DNA of 25,262 nucleotides. Origin: a virus. Location of the stretch: positions 1 to 25,262 of the IMG/VR virus record IMGVR_UViG_3300031972_000844; one strand, 5' to 3'. A program made the translations under genes and the position numbers. The notes under the pieces are model-generated. The model was not told where the DNA came from. It ran no database searches and saw nothing but the letters and a program-made list of their open reading frames with translations. Positions 9,250 through 17,379 of the stretch are shown piece after piece (position 1 is the first letter of the stretch; each line of letters begins with the position of its first letter).

Positions 9250-12200
9250 TGCCTAGATATAATATTGAAATTACGCCAGGCAACATTCAAGGTGTTGAAG
9301 CTAACTCTCCAGAAGACGCTGTTAAGATTGTAAAATCTAGTTTAGCTGAAACTGTAGCTGCGCCTTATGTAGATAAAATAATGTTTGACTACGATAGTGG
9401 TGTTCCAGACAAACAGTTAAGAAGATTGTTAGCTAGAGCTGAAATACTTCCTAGTAGAAAAAACCCTTTTGAAGAATTTGATAGAGTGCTTGATGGTTAT
9501 CAAGGTAATATTTTAAACGGTCATTATGTTAGAAACTCTAAAGGCCAACTTGCAATTACACCAGAGGGAATGGAAGCATTAGGATATGGCGATAGGGTTA
9601 AAAGTGTTGAGCTTTCTAATGGTGATGTTATTCCCCAACATACAATTATTGATGAAAGATCTTTTAATTTAAAAACAGGGGATCTTTCAGACATGACAGG
9701 AGCCCTCGGACCAGTTCTAGGGGCTGTAATTGGTATGGATCCTCGAGTAAGAGGTGTTCTTGGTTTAACTAGACTTTTGGGTGGAAGACCAAGAATGGAA
9801 AGAATGTTGGCTGCAGCATTTGGCAGTATGTTTGGTGAAGGTACTGAAGAATTTGCAGATGCCTTACAAGGATTTAATTTAAAAACCACAACAGAGGAAG
9901 CCACAAACTTAGGTAATGAGTTTTTATTTGGTTTTGCAGGACAAGGCTTGGGTGAAGCTTTTGGTGCTGGGTATAAATTGCTTTTAGGAAAAAGAGGCAC
10001 AACCGATCTTAGACAATACAATCAAATAGTAAATGGTAGGTCTTGGAGCGATATTAGAAAACTAGATCAAAGTTATGGCAGAGAAGCAACTGAAAAAGAA
10101 ATACGCAAAGCTGTAAAAGAAGGCAAAGTAAAGATACATGCGTTTAAAGGTGTTCCTTCGCAAACAGCTTTAACAAGACCTTTGGTTGGTAGAAGTCAGG
10201 CTGTAGCAGAACAAGTTTTGGGCAGTAAGAGAGATAAAATGACAGGCGGTTATCTGTACGAAGAGCTTGACTATATGTTAAAAGATATTGGTTTAGAAAG
10301 AGCTTCTTTACAAAGCTATTTAAGCGAAGCAACCAAAGAAGGTCTTGATGCTCAAGTTAGAGGCAAGTTAACAAAATTAGTAGAAGCCGAAGATAAAGTT
10401 ACAAAAGACTTAGAAAAGTTATTTAATAACATGAGCGAAGACATACTTGATATAAATCTATATGGTGATGCTCCCGCAAGTCAAGCAGTTGCTGGTCAAA
10501 TTAGAAACGTGTTACAACAAGCTGACGATTTTATTAGCAAATCTGCTAACGAAAGATATAGAGCAGTTGATGAAGTTTTTAGGACGTTACACCCTAGAAT
10601 AGATAATTTAATACAAGCAAACATTAAACAACACAGGATTCCTGAAATAGAAAGAATGATTGCTGACTTTAAAGAAACAACCAATATACCTCTAGGCTCT
10701 TCGCTTAAAACTCAAGCCGAAAAAGAAAGTTCGCAAGAAGCTATCAGAGTTATTGAACCTATGATCAAAATGATGAAAAGTAGAGATCGAATAACTTTAC
10801 AACAAATAAGAAACGATCATTCTCAGTTAAGAAAACTTTTAGAAGAAAAGGGAATTGATACTTACACATCAACTTTAGTAAGAAAAATTATTAAAAAATT
10901 AGATAATGGAGGAGCTGGTACAGATCCAAAATACTACGATAGTATTATGACTGATTTCCAGGATCCTAAAAAATTTATGGCTAAGTTAAATCCTGCTACT
11001 GGTAGACCTTGGGCAGATGATATTCTTAATCCAGATGGCTCTCTTAATACATCTGCTAGATCTAGTAATGTAGCAAGAGAAAACCCTGACTTTAATAAAG
11101 AAGCATTTGATGCAGATGAAATAGTTGCGTCTTCTAATGGAGATATAAAAATGCTTGTTGATAATGCAGGCAACCCGCATTATGTCAGCATGATGGATGA
11201 AGCTTTAAGAACAAAACCAACAAGGCTTGAGTTGGAACGTTTAGATACTGCTGTAAAAGGACTAAGAGAAGCTAATGAAACTTTTGCAAAAAGAATGGAA
11301 GTTTATGATAGCAGCAAAATGAAACAAATAGTTCATAGTGGAAAGGTTCTTAATTCTTGGGACGAGTATCAAATTTATGATAGAGCAATTTTAGGTGGTA
11401 CCGATAAAGATTTATCTAACATTTTTAGAGCAGCTAGAGAATATGATGGTTATAAAAATGAAATATTAAAATCTGGAGAAAGAGCATCTGATACAGAAGG
11501 AATGTTAAGAAGAAACCTTCAAAGAAGAATGTTTCAAGACGCTTTTCAAGAAGCCACTCAAGACGGCACTCAAGCGTTAGACTTTAGTGCTTTTGCAAGA
11601 TCTTTTAACAAGTTTAAAAATAAATATCCAAATAAACTAGAGGTATTATTTAATGGTAAAGGTCAAGTTGTTTTAGACACCTTAAACCAAATTAATAAAT
11701 TAAATCCAAGATTAAAACCTATGGATGTTTATAAAGAAATAAACAAGATGAAGTTAAGTGGTAGAGGTTTAGCAGAATCACAACCAGGTTTAAATTTTAT
11801 AAGAGGTCTTAGAGAACAAGCAGAAGCGTCTGCCGAAACATTAAGATTTGAATCTAATAGAGCAATAGCAGACTTACCTAATGTTAGTTTAGATGAAACT
11901 GTTACTAAAATTTTTAGACCAGGTAACGCTTCTAATATTAATTTATTAAAAGAAACAGTTAGCCCAGAAGTATTTAAGAGTGTGCAAAATTCTGCTATGG
12001 CCAAGCTCCTTAAAAAATCTGTTGATCAAGGCGGTAATGGAAAAATTACAGATCTATTTAAACCAGCTCAGTTAAAGTCTGTTTTAGATAGTTATGGTGA
12101 TCCTTCTCTTCAAGCTATGTTTGGCAAGGATGTTGCTCAAGGATTAAGATCATTTCAAAAATCTATTGATGTTATGACATTTGGAGAAGTTGGTAGAGGT

Positions 12201-12698
12201 GGAGCTGCTGGTACTTTGATTGCTGCAGGTATTGCTGTAAATGCTTTAAACATACAAATGTTGCCTGTCGTTGCTGGTTTGGCAATTGTTAGAAATGTTT
12301 TTAGTAGGCCTGGACTTGTAAAATTAATGACTAAAACAGACCAAGGCTCAATCATGCAAGTAATTGACGCTTTTGAGAAAGCCGCAAGACAAGAGGGAAT
12401 AAGATTGGTGGGAGAAGGCTTTACCGAAAGTGGTAACATTCTTTCAGGAATTTTAGGAGATACAGTTTCTGAGGCTCAAAATTATGTAAACACTTCAGAT
12501 GCAGCACAGCAAATTAAAGGTACTGTAGGAGAAGTTATAGAGGCTACTGATGACGCTAGAAATCAATTGCAACAACAATCACAAAACCTTATCACTCAAA
12601 GCCCTATAGAATATCCAGAAGTAAAAAATGTTAGAGGTTTAGATCCAGCAAGAATTGATTTTGCTGAAAAATTGTCTGGAGGAAGAAGAATAGTTTAA
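9249..12698 (+). CDS. Giant internal virion / ejection protein candidate (1149 aa)
   Basis: The largest gene in the window. The first 35 residues (MPRYNIEITPGNIQGVEANS, then a helix with EDAVKIV) have the beta-beta-alpha look of the small N-terminal domain seen on phage internal virion proteins. Gly/Ala-rich hydrophobic segments occur at about 147-185 and 220-240, and again at about 977-1020 (GTLIAAGIAV, MLPVVAGLAIV); these could be membrane-active. The rest is strongly helical and charged. A long helical protein with internal hydrophobic patches, last among the big late genes, fits a podovirus ejection protein that crosses the cell envelope with the DNA. I see no lytic transglycosylase motif. 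This is inference from architecture. Confidence 0.7.
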   Translation: MPRYNIEITPGNIQGVEANSPEDAVKIVKSSLAETVAAPYVDKIMFDYDSGVPDKQLRRLLARAEILPSRKNPFEEFDRVLDGYQGNILNGHYVRNSKGQLAITPEGMEALGYGDRVKSVELSNGDVIPQHTIIDERSFNLKTGDLSDMTGALGPVLGAVIGMDPRVRGVLGLTRLLGGRPRMERMLAAAFGSMFGEGTEEFADALQGFNLKTTTEEATNLGNEFLFGFAGQGLGEAFGAGYKLLLGKRGTTDLRQYNQIVNGRSWSDIRKLDQSYGREATEKEIRKAVKEGKVKIHAFKGVPSQTALTRPLVGRSQAVAEQVLGSKRDKMTGGYLYEELDYMLKDIGLERASLQSYLSEATKEGLDAQVRGKLTKLVEAEDKVTKDLEKLFNNMSEDILDINLYGDAPASQAVAGQIRNVLQQADDFISKSANERYRAVDEVFRTLHPRIDNLIQANIKQHRIPEIERMIADFKETTNIPLGSSLKTQAEKESSQEAIRVIEPMIKMMKSRDRITLQQIRNDHSQLRKLLEEKGIDTYTSTLVRKIIKKLDNGGAGTDPKYYDSIMTDFQDPKKFMAKLNPATGRPWADDILNPDGSLNTSARSSNVARENPDFNKEAFDADEIVASSNGDIKMLVDNAGNPHYVSMMDEALRTKPTRLELERLDTAVKGLREANETFAKRMEVYDSSKMKQIVHSGKVLNSWDEYQIYDRAILGGTDKDLSNIFRAAREYDGYKNEILKSGERASDTEGMLRRNLQRRMFQDAFQEATQDGTQALDFSAFARSFNKFKNKYPNKLEVLFNGKGQVVLDTLNQINKLNPRLKPMDVYKEINKMKLSGRGLAESQPGLNFIRGLREQAEASAETLRFESNRAIADLPNVSLDETVTKIFRPGNASNINLLKETVSPEVFKSVQNSAMAKLLKKSVDQGGNGKITDLFKPAQLKSVLDSYGDPSLQAMFGKDVAQGLRSFQKSIDVMTFGEVGRGGAAGTLIAAGIAVNALNIQMLPVVAGLAIVRNVFSRPGLVKLMTKTDQGSIMQVIDAFEKAARQEGIRLVGEGFTESGNILSGILGDTVSEAQNYVNTSDAAQQIKGTVGEVIEATDDARNQLQQQSQNLITQSPIEYPEVKNVRGLDPARIDFAEKLSGGRRIV

Positions 12699-12874
12699 TG
12701 AGAAAGTACGCACCAACAACCAACCTTAGTAAAGAACAACAAGCTTGGATTAAAAGACAAGAACTATATAACTCCCATCCTATTTATAAAGAACCTATTG
12801 TTAGAAAAATATGCGAAATGTTTGATGGCAAAGTTTTGTTAAACTCAATCAAACATAACGCAGTAGAGTTTTAA
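12698..12874 (+). CDS. 58-aa protein at the end of the late operon
   Basis: A complete short frame starting at an ATG that overlaps the stop of the 1149-aa gene (TAATG) and ending at TAA 12872-12874. The product starts MRKYAPTTNLSKEQQAWIKR and ends KHNAVEF. It is basic, with a predicted N-terminal helix after a short polar lead, and contains one cysteine. The same stop/start coupling as the four preceding genes argues that it is translated with them. Its last four bases overlap the stop of the convergent nuclease gene. No family is recognised. Confidence 0.65.
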   Translation: MRKYAPTTNLSKEQQAWIKRQELYNSHPIYKEPIVRKICEMFDGKVLLNSIKHNAVEF

Positions 12875-13332
12875 TAACCTATTTCATTTCTGTCCATACC
12901 CAATGGTTTGTCTGATAAACAAATCCAATCTTCTAAAGGTATGTGTATGTAAGGCTCGTTATCTTCATCATAAGTAGGAGTTTCGTTTACATTCATTCTT
13001 ACATCATAAACAAAATCTTTTTTCCATTCGTGCATATAGATGCCATCAGTCATTGCATACACAATAATAAAAGGAACTCCTGTTGCTAATGCAAACGAAG
13101 ATCCTTTCCTAAGTTTATTAGTAGATAATATTAAAGTGTCATACTTGTCATACTCAAAAGTGCGACATTTAACTTCGCACCAATAACATTTATCTTTTGA
13201 CTCAATCCAATAATCTAGTGAATAAGTTGTGGGTAACTTAAAACAAGATACCCCCCATAAGCCTTCTAAAAATCCCGCTACTCTTTCTTCTCTTTTTTGA
13301 TCGTTATGTGTTTCTAAACTAGGTGTTTTCAT
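12871..13332 (-). CDS. PD-(D/E)XK-fold nuclease, small (replication-linked)
   Basis: A 153-aa protein with the core PD-(D/E)XK signature: Asp40 in YSLDYWIES and Glu53-Val-Lys55 in WCEVKCR, separated by a beta hairpin. A hydrophobic strand (FIIVYAMTDG, about 87-96) follows. Such proteins cut DNA; in this position, directly after the primase/helicase gene, it may process replication or recombination intermediates (Holliday-junction or VRR-like nucleases are examples of the fold). I choose Met at 13332 because GAGGA lies six bases upstream; the ATG at 13338, overlapping the upstream TGA, would have almost no spacing. The exact substrate is not visible. Confidence 0.7.
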   Translation of the reverse strand: MKTPSLETHNDQKREERVAGFLEGLWGVSCFKLPTTYSLDYWIESKDKCYWCEVKCRTFEYDKYDTLILSTNKLRKGSSFALATGVPFIIVYAMTDGIYMHEWKKDFVYDVRMNVNETPTYDEDNEPYIHIPLEDWICLSDKPLGMDRNEIGY

Positions 13333-13334
13333 AA

Positions 13335-15455
13335 TCATTCCTCAAAATATGTAGGATCTACAGCAACAAATCTTTTGGTTGGTCTGCCTTTACCTCCTAC
13401 TTTAATTTCAATTTCCTGGATTTCTCCAGCGTTTATTAATCGTTCTATTATTTCTTTAACCTCGTATGACTTCATGCTTCTAAATAATTCATGCCTGTCA
13501 ACCTCTCTTTTAGATATTCCCTCCTGTCCTCTTGACCTTATAAAAGATAAAACTTGTTTTATTTTAGATTCTGTTGCACTACTTGCAACCTTGTCTCTAC
13601 ATGCCTCTATAAACAATAAATCATAATATCTAACATAATCTATCGCCCACTTAGTAATGTCTCCTGTAATTTTTTTTGCATCTGGTGATGAGGCTAATGT
13701 GCACAACAAAGAAAGCCTCATGGCCTTTTCTCTAGATCTAGACAGTAATGGCTCTAAATTATCTTTCTCTAATATGTCTTGTCTTTTAACAATCTCTCTT
13801 GCAAAATCTTGTAATAGTTCTTCCGACTCTTGATCAAAGTCTAGAACTATTTGTTTTAGATCCATTTCTGCATTATCACGCATAACATCATCTGTTTCAT
13901 TTCTATATCTTCTAATATAGTTAACCCAATTAGTAATCGTTATAGGGGCTCTAGTAAACTTTTTTAAAGCTGCAACACGCCTTGGCTCTTTGGACTCTAT
14001 CACCATAAATCTATTTAAAAACCCGTCTGCTATTCTTCCTCCATTTAAAGCCTTGTAAAAGTTTTTAGGCACAGACAATCCAACCATAGTTATAGCTGGT
14101 TTGTGAGTAACTCTACTCATCATTTGTTCTTTGTATTGTTCTTGGACATTCATTAATGAATAATTATCAGGCCTTAAAGTACCGTGACATCGGCCCCAGG
14201 CTTCCATTAAAGTTTGTATGCCGTCTTCTTTGTTTGTATTGCTTTGATTACTAATGGCTTCTAATCGCTTACCAAACTCATCCATAATAGTAATTTGAGT
14301 AGGTCGCATTTTTAAAACAGAATGAACAGCACCACTTGATGTATAACCATCACCGACAACCAAGTTTTGATGTTCAGTAGTATTTAAAACTTGTTCAACA
14401 AATGTTTTTATATTTTCTTTACCTTGGCCCGACTTAGCAATACACATAAAAAACAAAGACGAAAAGTTGTTCATGTTGGTTCTGTAAATTCTGCCACAAG
14501 TAACACTTGCTAAAGACAAGGCTGCAACCAAAGATAGTTCGGGTTGGGGAACTTGAGCAATACTTTCGCAATACTCAAACATATCTTTTAATAAACCTGG
14601 TGGTTTAAATAGATCTACAGGTCTTTCTATTGAATGTTGTGCTTGAACAAATAAAGGTGCTTGTTCGTTTTTTCTATCGTGTGTTTGTTTAACGCTTTGT
14701 ACCACCATATTAATTTCAGATTGAGGGAGTGGTGGATTGTTCTCCCTATTCCAAGACTGCATAAAAAATCTTATAAATTCTATATTGACGTTTTTAGAAA
14801 TTAAATACCCTGCAAACCTTGCTGCTTGATCATTTCTACTACCCTCTTTAACACCCTCCAAAGAAAATGGAGCTGTTGCATTGTTACTTATGTTTTTAGG
14901 AACACCCGTAACCTTGAGCCACTCCTCCTCAGTGAAATCTGGAAGATCTGTAAAATCATGCAGATCCCATTCAGTTAATATTTGAGGCCTGTAAACTTGG
15001 CCGTTTGCATGTCTATTGTATGGGGCTATTATTAAGCCACCCACTCCTCTTATGTCTATTAGTCTTTCTATAGGAGTTTCGTTTGTTCGCCTTGTAGCGA
15101 ACGTGGTGTAGTTTTGTGGGTTGTTATAATAGTAGTGCATACCTTTGCCCGTTATGACCTTAAAAGGCGTTACAGGTAAATTCTTTTCTACCCAGCCCAT
15201 ACTTTCAGGACTGTCTGCATCTACTACTAAAAACTTCCCACAAACTAATGCGACCTGTAGATTATCTCTATCTTTGAACCAACTCTCAACCAAAGACTCT
15301 TTAGGCCTTTCGTTTTTGTATTGTTCCCACCCTCCTAAAAAAGATGGTGGTTTTTTATTGGATCTCTGAAGAGGTACTACATTAAATCCCTCATTAAAGT
15401 AAGCTAATGCTATATCTAATGAGGAATCATTCTCGCTGATATTGAGTTGAAACAT
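13335..15455 (-). CDS. Prim-pol / helicase-like replication protein
   Basis: A 706-aa multidomain replication protein. Residues about 12-190 look like an AEP-type bifunctional primase/polymerase domain: the catalytic acidic pair is seen in FLVVDADSPES (about 75-85), with KVITGKGMHYYY and IDIRGVGGLIIAP following. A primase-C-terminal-like segment (about 207-260, EGSRNDQAARFAGYLI) comes next. A P-loop ATPase of the DUF3987 type follows, with Walker A-like AKSGQGKEN and Walker B-like ITIMDEFGK. The last 70 residues resemble a winged helix. It would synthesise primers and perhaps unwind DNA. It lies between the HTH gene and the nuclease gene on one transcript. The Shine-Dalgarno sequence is weak (GAAG). 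Confidence 0.8.
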   Translation of the reverse strand: MFQLNISENDSSLDIALAYFNEGFNVVPLQRSNKKPPSFLGGWEQYKNERPKESLVESWFKDRDNLQVALVCGKFLVVDADSPESMGWVEKNLPVTPFKVITGKGMHYYYNNPQNYTTFATRRTNETPIERLIDIRGVGGLIIAPYNRHANGQVYRPQILTEWDLHDFTDLPDFTEEEWLKVTGVPKNISNNATAPFSLEGVKEGSRNDQAARFAGYLISKNVNIEFIRFFMQSWNRENNPPLPQSEINMVVQSVKQTHDRKNEQAPLFVQAQHSIERPVDLFKPPGLLKDMFEYCESIAQVPQPELSLVAALSLASVTCGRIYRTNMNNFSSLFFMCIAKSGQGKENIKTFVEQVLNTTEHQNLVVGDGYTSSGAVHSVLKMRPTQITIMDEFGKRLEAISNQSNTNKEDGIQTLMEAWGRCHGTLRPDNYSLMNVQEQYKEQMMSRVTHKPAITMVGLSVPKNFYKALNGGRIADGFLNRFMVIESKEPRRVAALKKFTRAPITITNWVNYIRRYRNETDDVMRDNAEMDLKQIVLDFDQESEELLQDFAREIVKRQDILEKDNLEPLLSRSREKAMRLSLLCTLASSPDAKKITGDITKWAIDYVRYYDLLFIEACRDKVASSATESKIKQVLSFIRSRGQEGISKREVDRHELFRSMKSYEVKEIIERLINAGEIQEIEIKVGGKGRPTKRFVAVDPTYFEE

Positions 15456-15458
15456 TTA

Positions 15459-15791
15459 TTATGCTTCAACTATATCTTTCATCTCGCCGTAGATAGATTC
15501 AAAATCCAAACGACCATCTGTTGCCTTGATTATTTTCTTGGCTTGAGTAATAGATGGTTGTCTATATCCGTATCTCCACGCTTTGATTGACGCCTCCGAA
15601 ATATCAAATAAATTAGCGGCTTTTTTCATCCCTAAAAATTCAATATATTGTTTTAATGTGTATCTTTTCACTTGTCTATCCTTATATTGTGGTTGTATGT
15701 TAATGCCCTCGAGTTTCTTGAGTTCCCTGGATGCAATAGTTTTGACTCTAAAATAGTAATTAGCCAGCCAAATTATTTCCTTGTTAATCAA
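15459..15791 (-). CDS. HTH transcription regulator, probable control gene of the early switch
   Basis: A 110-aa basic protein with a helix-turn-helix region at about residues 47-92 (YIEFLGMKKAANLFDIS, then SIKAWRYGYRQPS), similar in shape to YdaS/Cro-like DNA-binding domains. The start is TTG at 15791 behind GAGGGAG (spacing about four); no ATG lies near. It is the first gene of the minus arm and sits directly beside interleaved divergent promoters and a palindrome. It probably binds there and represses or balances both arms; this is inference. It may equally be a replication-initiation accessory factor binding DNA near the primase gene. Confidence 0.7.
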   Translation of the reverse strand: MINKEIIWLANYYFRVKTIASRELKKLEGINIQPQYKDRQVKRYTLKQYIEFLGMKKAANLFDISEASIKAWRYGYRQPSITQAKKIIKATDGRLDFESIYGEMKDIVEA

Positions 15792-15814
15792 TCTACTCCC
15801 TCGAAAAAATAAAT

Positions 15815-15844
15815 TTTACACATTGTAGGTTTTTTATGTATAAT
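15815..15844 (+). promoter_or_regulatory. Sigma70-type promoter of the recombination genes
   Basis: A -35 TTTACA (15815-15820) and a perfect -10 TATAAT (15839-15844) lie 18 bases apart, placing a start of transcription near 15851, before the GAGAGGAGGA ribosome-binding site at 15863-15872 of the ATPase gene. Confidence 0.6.
15817..15827. promoter_or_regulatory. Candidate operator palindrome TACA-CAT-TGTA
   Basis: A four-base inverted repeat with a three-base centre covers both the plus -35 box and the minus -10 box. A bound regulator would block both promoters. The HTH gene immediately to the left is the natural candidate. The palindrome is short, so chance occurrence cannot be excluded. Confidence 0.35.
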
Positions 15845-15851
15845 ATGTCAA
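15822..15851 (-). promoter_or_regulatory. Sigma70-type promoter of the HTH-primase-nuclease operon
   Basis: On the minus strand a perfect -35 TTGACA (15851-15846) and a -10 TACAAT (15827-15822) are separated by 18 bases, about 30 bases before the TTG start at 15791. It overlaps the plus-strand promoter almost completely, so the two could not easily fire at once. Confidence 0.6.
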
Positions 15852-15880
15852 TATTTAATTTCGAGAGGAGGACTCACAAT

Positions 15881-16612
15881 ATGAGCATATTAAATAGAAT
15901 AGTAAGCCCTGATGATCTAGTAGATAAGCAGGGTGCAAAGGTACTTGTATACGGCGCTGCTGGATCAGGTAAAACAACCCTTTGTTCGACAGGACCTGGA
16001 AAAATTTTGGTTATAAGTGCCGAGGCTGGTTTACTTTCAATCAAAGACTGTAAGAACGTTGATGCCATCGAGGTTAAAGAGGCATCTGAAGTTATGCAGA
16101 TTCATGAAGCGTTGAGTAAAGGAGAACTCCAATATGATACTGTTTGCTTGGACTCTATATCAGAGATAAGTGAAATATTATTAAGTTGGGAAAAATCTCG
16201 TAACAAAGATCCGAGGGCAGCATATGGAAATGTGCAAGAATCTGTTACTAATGTTATGAGAGCGTATCGTGATTTAAAAATGCACGTTGTCTTCGTTTGT
16301 AAAATGGAGAAACAAAATGTAGACAGTATCATGCAATACGAACCTAAAATGGTTGGCACTAAACTAGGCCAATCTATCACTTATTTCTTTGATGAGGTAT
16401 TAGCATTACGTGTTATCGAAGATCAAGATGATGACGGCAAAATAATCAAAAGAAGATGGCTACAAACTGAAATCGGTCAAGGGCATACTGCCAAAGATCG
16501 AAGTGGAAAGCTTGAACCTTTTGAAGAACCAAACCTAACTTCTTTAATTACTAAGTTAGGTTTTAATGTAACACCACAAATGCAAAGTACAGGAGGTACT
16601 AATAATGAGTGA
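15881..16612 (+). CDS. RecA-like P-loop ATPase, Sak4/AAA_24-type recombinase
   Basis: A 243-aa ATPase with Walker A GAAGSGKTT (Gly25-Lys31-Thr32) and Walker B-like TVCLDS (Asp91). The RecA-core layout lacks the N-terminal domain of full RecA. Proteins of this type (AAA_24, including phage Sak4) anneal or exchange single strands in phage recombination together with a ssDNA-binding partner. The start at 15881 has GAGAGGAGGA eight bases upstream; an in-frame ATG at 15836 overlaps the -10 box and is not used. The downstream gene overlaps by 8 bases. With the exonuclease at 19167-20048 it makes a plausible recombination set. Confidence 0.82.
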   Translation: MSILNRIVSPDDLVDKQGAKVLVYGAAGSGKTTLCSTGPGKILVISAEAGLLSIKDCKNVDAIEVKEASEVMQIHEALSKGELQYDTVCLDSISEISEILLSWEKSRNKDPRAAYGNVQESVTNVMRAYRDLKMHVVFVCKMEKQNVDSIMQYEPKMVGTKLGQSITYFFDEVLALRVIEDQDDDGKIIKRRWLQTEIGQGHTAKDRSGKLEPFEEPNLTSLITKLGFNVTPQMQSTGGTNNE

Positions 16613-17078
16613 TTTTGAAGGAGTGGATTTTATAACCGATATGCCTGAAAGTTCTGGGTCTTTAGATCCTGCACCAGAGGGAACGCATGACGCCAAAATT
16701 ATTGATGTGGAGAAATACAAATCTCCTAATAGTGGTAATTGGACTTGTAAAATAGTTTTTCAAATTGATGGAGGTAAGTACAGAGATCATACTGAATGGT
16801 ATAACCTTTGGCATCCAAACCCTGAAACCAAAAAACTATCTAACGCTTTATTTACGCAATTAAATATGGCCGTTGGTTTTAAGCAATACCCAGAAACCTT
16901 TGATAAAATGGTTGGTAAAGAACTTCAGTTGAAGATGTATCAAATTGAAGACTCTTGGACTGATAAAGAGGGTAATGCAAGAACTAGCATGAAAACTAAA
17001 CTATCAAGAGATGGTTATGTTGCAAGTAGCATGGTTCCACCATCACCACAATCTACTGGAGATAAACCTCCTTTCTAA
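16605..17078 (+). CDS. DUF669-like single-stranded-DNA-binding protein
   Basis: A 157-aa protein of the DUF669 type: an acidic N-terminus, then EGTHDAKIIDVEKYKS, a beta-rich core containing WTCKIVFQIDGG and a W-x-N-L-W segment (EWYNLWHPNPETKK), and a disordered C-terminus ending GDKPPF. The last residues recall the acidic/PPF or DIPF tip by which SSB proteins recruit partners, though the acidic run is weak here. Members of the family are regularly encoded next to Sak4-like ATPases, as here (8-base overlap), and act as the phage SSB in recombination. An intrinsic terminator follows 18 bases after the stop. Confidence 0.7.
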   Translation: MSDFEGVDFITDMPESSGSLDPAPEGTHDAKIIDVEKYKSPNSGNWTCKIVFQIDGGKYRDHTEWYNLWHPNPETKKLSNALFTQLNMAVGFKQYPETFDKMVGKELQLKMYQIEDSWTDKEGNARTSMKTKLSRDGYVASSMVPPSPQSTGDKPPF

Positions 17079-17096
17079 GATAATGGTTGGTAATTT

Positions 17097-17119
17097 AAAG
17101 GGGCGAAAGCCCCTTTTTT
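17097..17119 (+). terminator. Rho-independent terminator after the SSB-like gene
   Basis: An eight-base-pair stem AAAGGGGC / GCCCCTTT with a GAAA tetraloop is followed by a T run, the total T tract being TTTTTT at 17114-17119. It closes the 15881-17078 transcript. The stop codon of the convergent minus gene sits inside the T tract (17118-17120), so nothing is wasted between the arms. In the opposite direction the T tract is poor. Confidence 0.9.
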
Positions 17120-17312
17120 ATTTACTAAAATTTCTAAATTCTATTTTTGTTTTTTTGCGTTTATCTCTAGGATATTCTGTAACCACTCTACCAGATGCAA
17201 AGCGTGTTTGGATTCTTCCTTTGCGTATGTCAACCATAGTTATTTGCCCGTCTAGTTGTTCTTTATCTAAACGGATTCTTTGCTCTTCTACTTTATCTGA
17301 ATATTCAGTCAT
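17118..17312 (-). CDS. Small charged protein, unknown (64 aa)
   Basis: The product starts MTEYSDKVEEQRIRLDKEQLD and ends KIEFRNFSK. The N-terminal half is a highly charged helix. The second half (QITMVDIRKGRIQTRFASGRVV) looks like a small beta unit rich in Arg. I choose the ATG at 17312 with AGGAG nine bases upstream. A longer frame back to GTG 17363 has no ribosome-binding site and covers the 24-aa gene in another frame. Its ATG lies inside the end of that 24-aa gene (8-base overlap), so the two are probably translationally coupled. Confidence 0.6.
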   Translation of the reverse strand: MTEYSDKVEEQRIRLDKEQLDGQITMVDIRKGRIQTRFASGRVVTEYPRDKRKKTKIEFRNFSK

Positions 17313-17379
17313 TTTTACTTTCTCCTGATCCTCCTGGCAATTGTTCAACATCGAACCAACCACAAGGATAATTAATCAT
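17305..17379 (-). CDS. 24-aa microprotein between two small genes
   Basis: A short frame reading MINYPCGWFDVEQLPGG and ending SGESKND. Its ATG overlaps the TGA of the upstream 44-aa gene (ATGA) and its stop overlaps the next ATG. AGGGG lies upstream at a workable distance. The motif W-F-D-V-E/D-Q-L-P-G-G-S-G-E is one I recall from tiny or C-terminal phage sequences of marine origin, which argues for real coding. It lacks a membrane segment; function unknown. The weak point is its length. Confidence 0.45.
   Translation of the reverse strand: MINYPCGWFDVEQLPGGSGESKND

Noticed and set aside
9524-10021. 165-codon minus frame under the 1149-aa gene
   Set aside because: Pro/Ser/Lys-rich antisense shadow without a ribosome-binding site.
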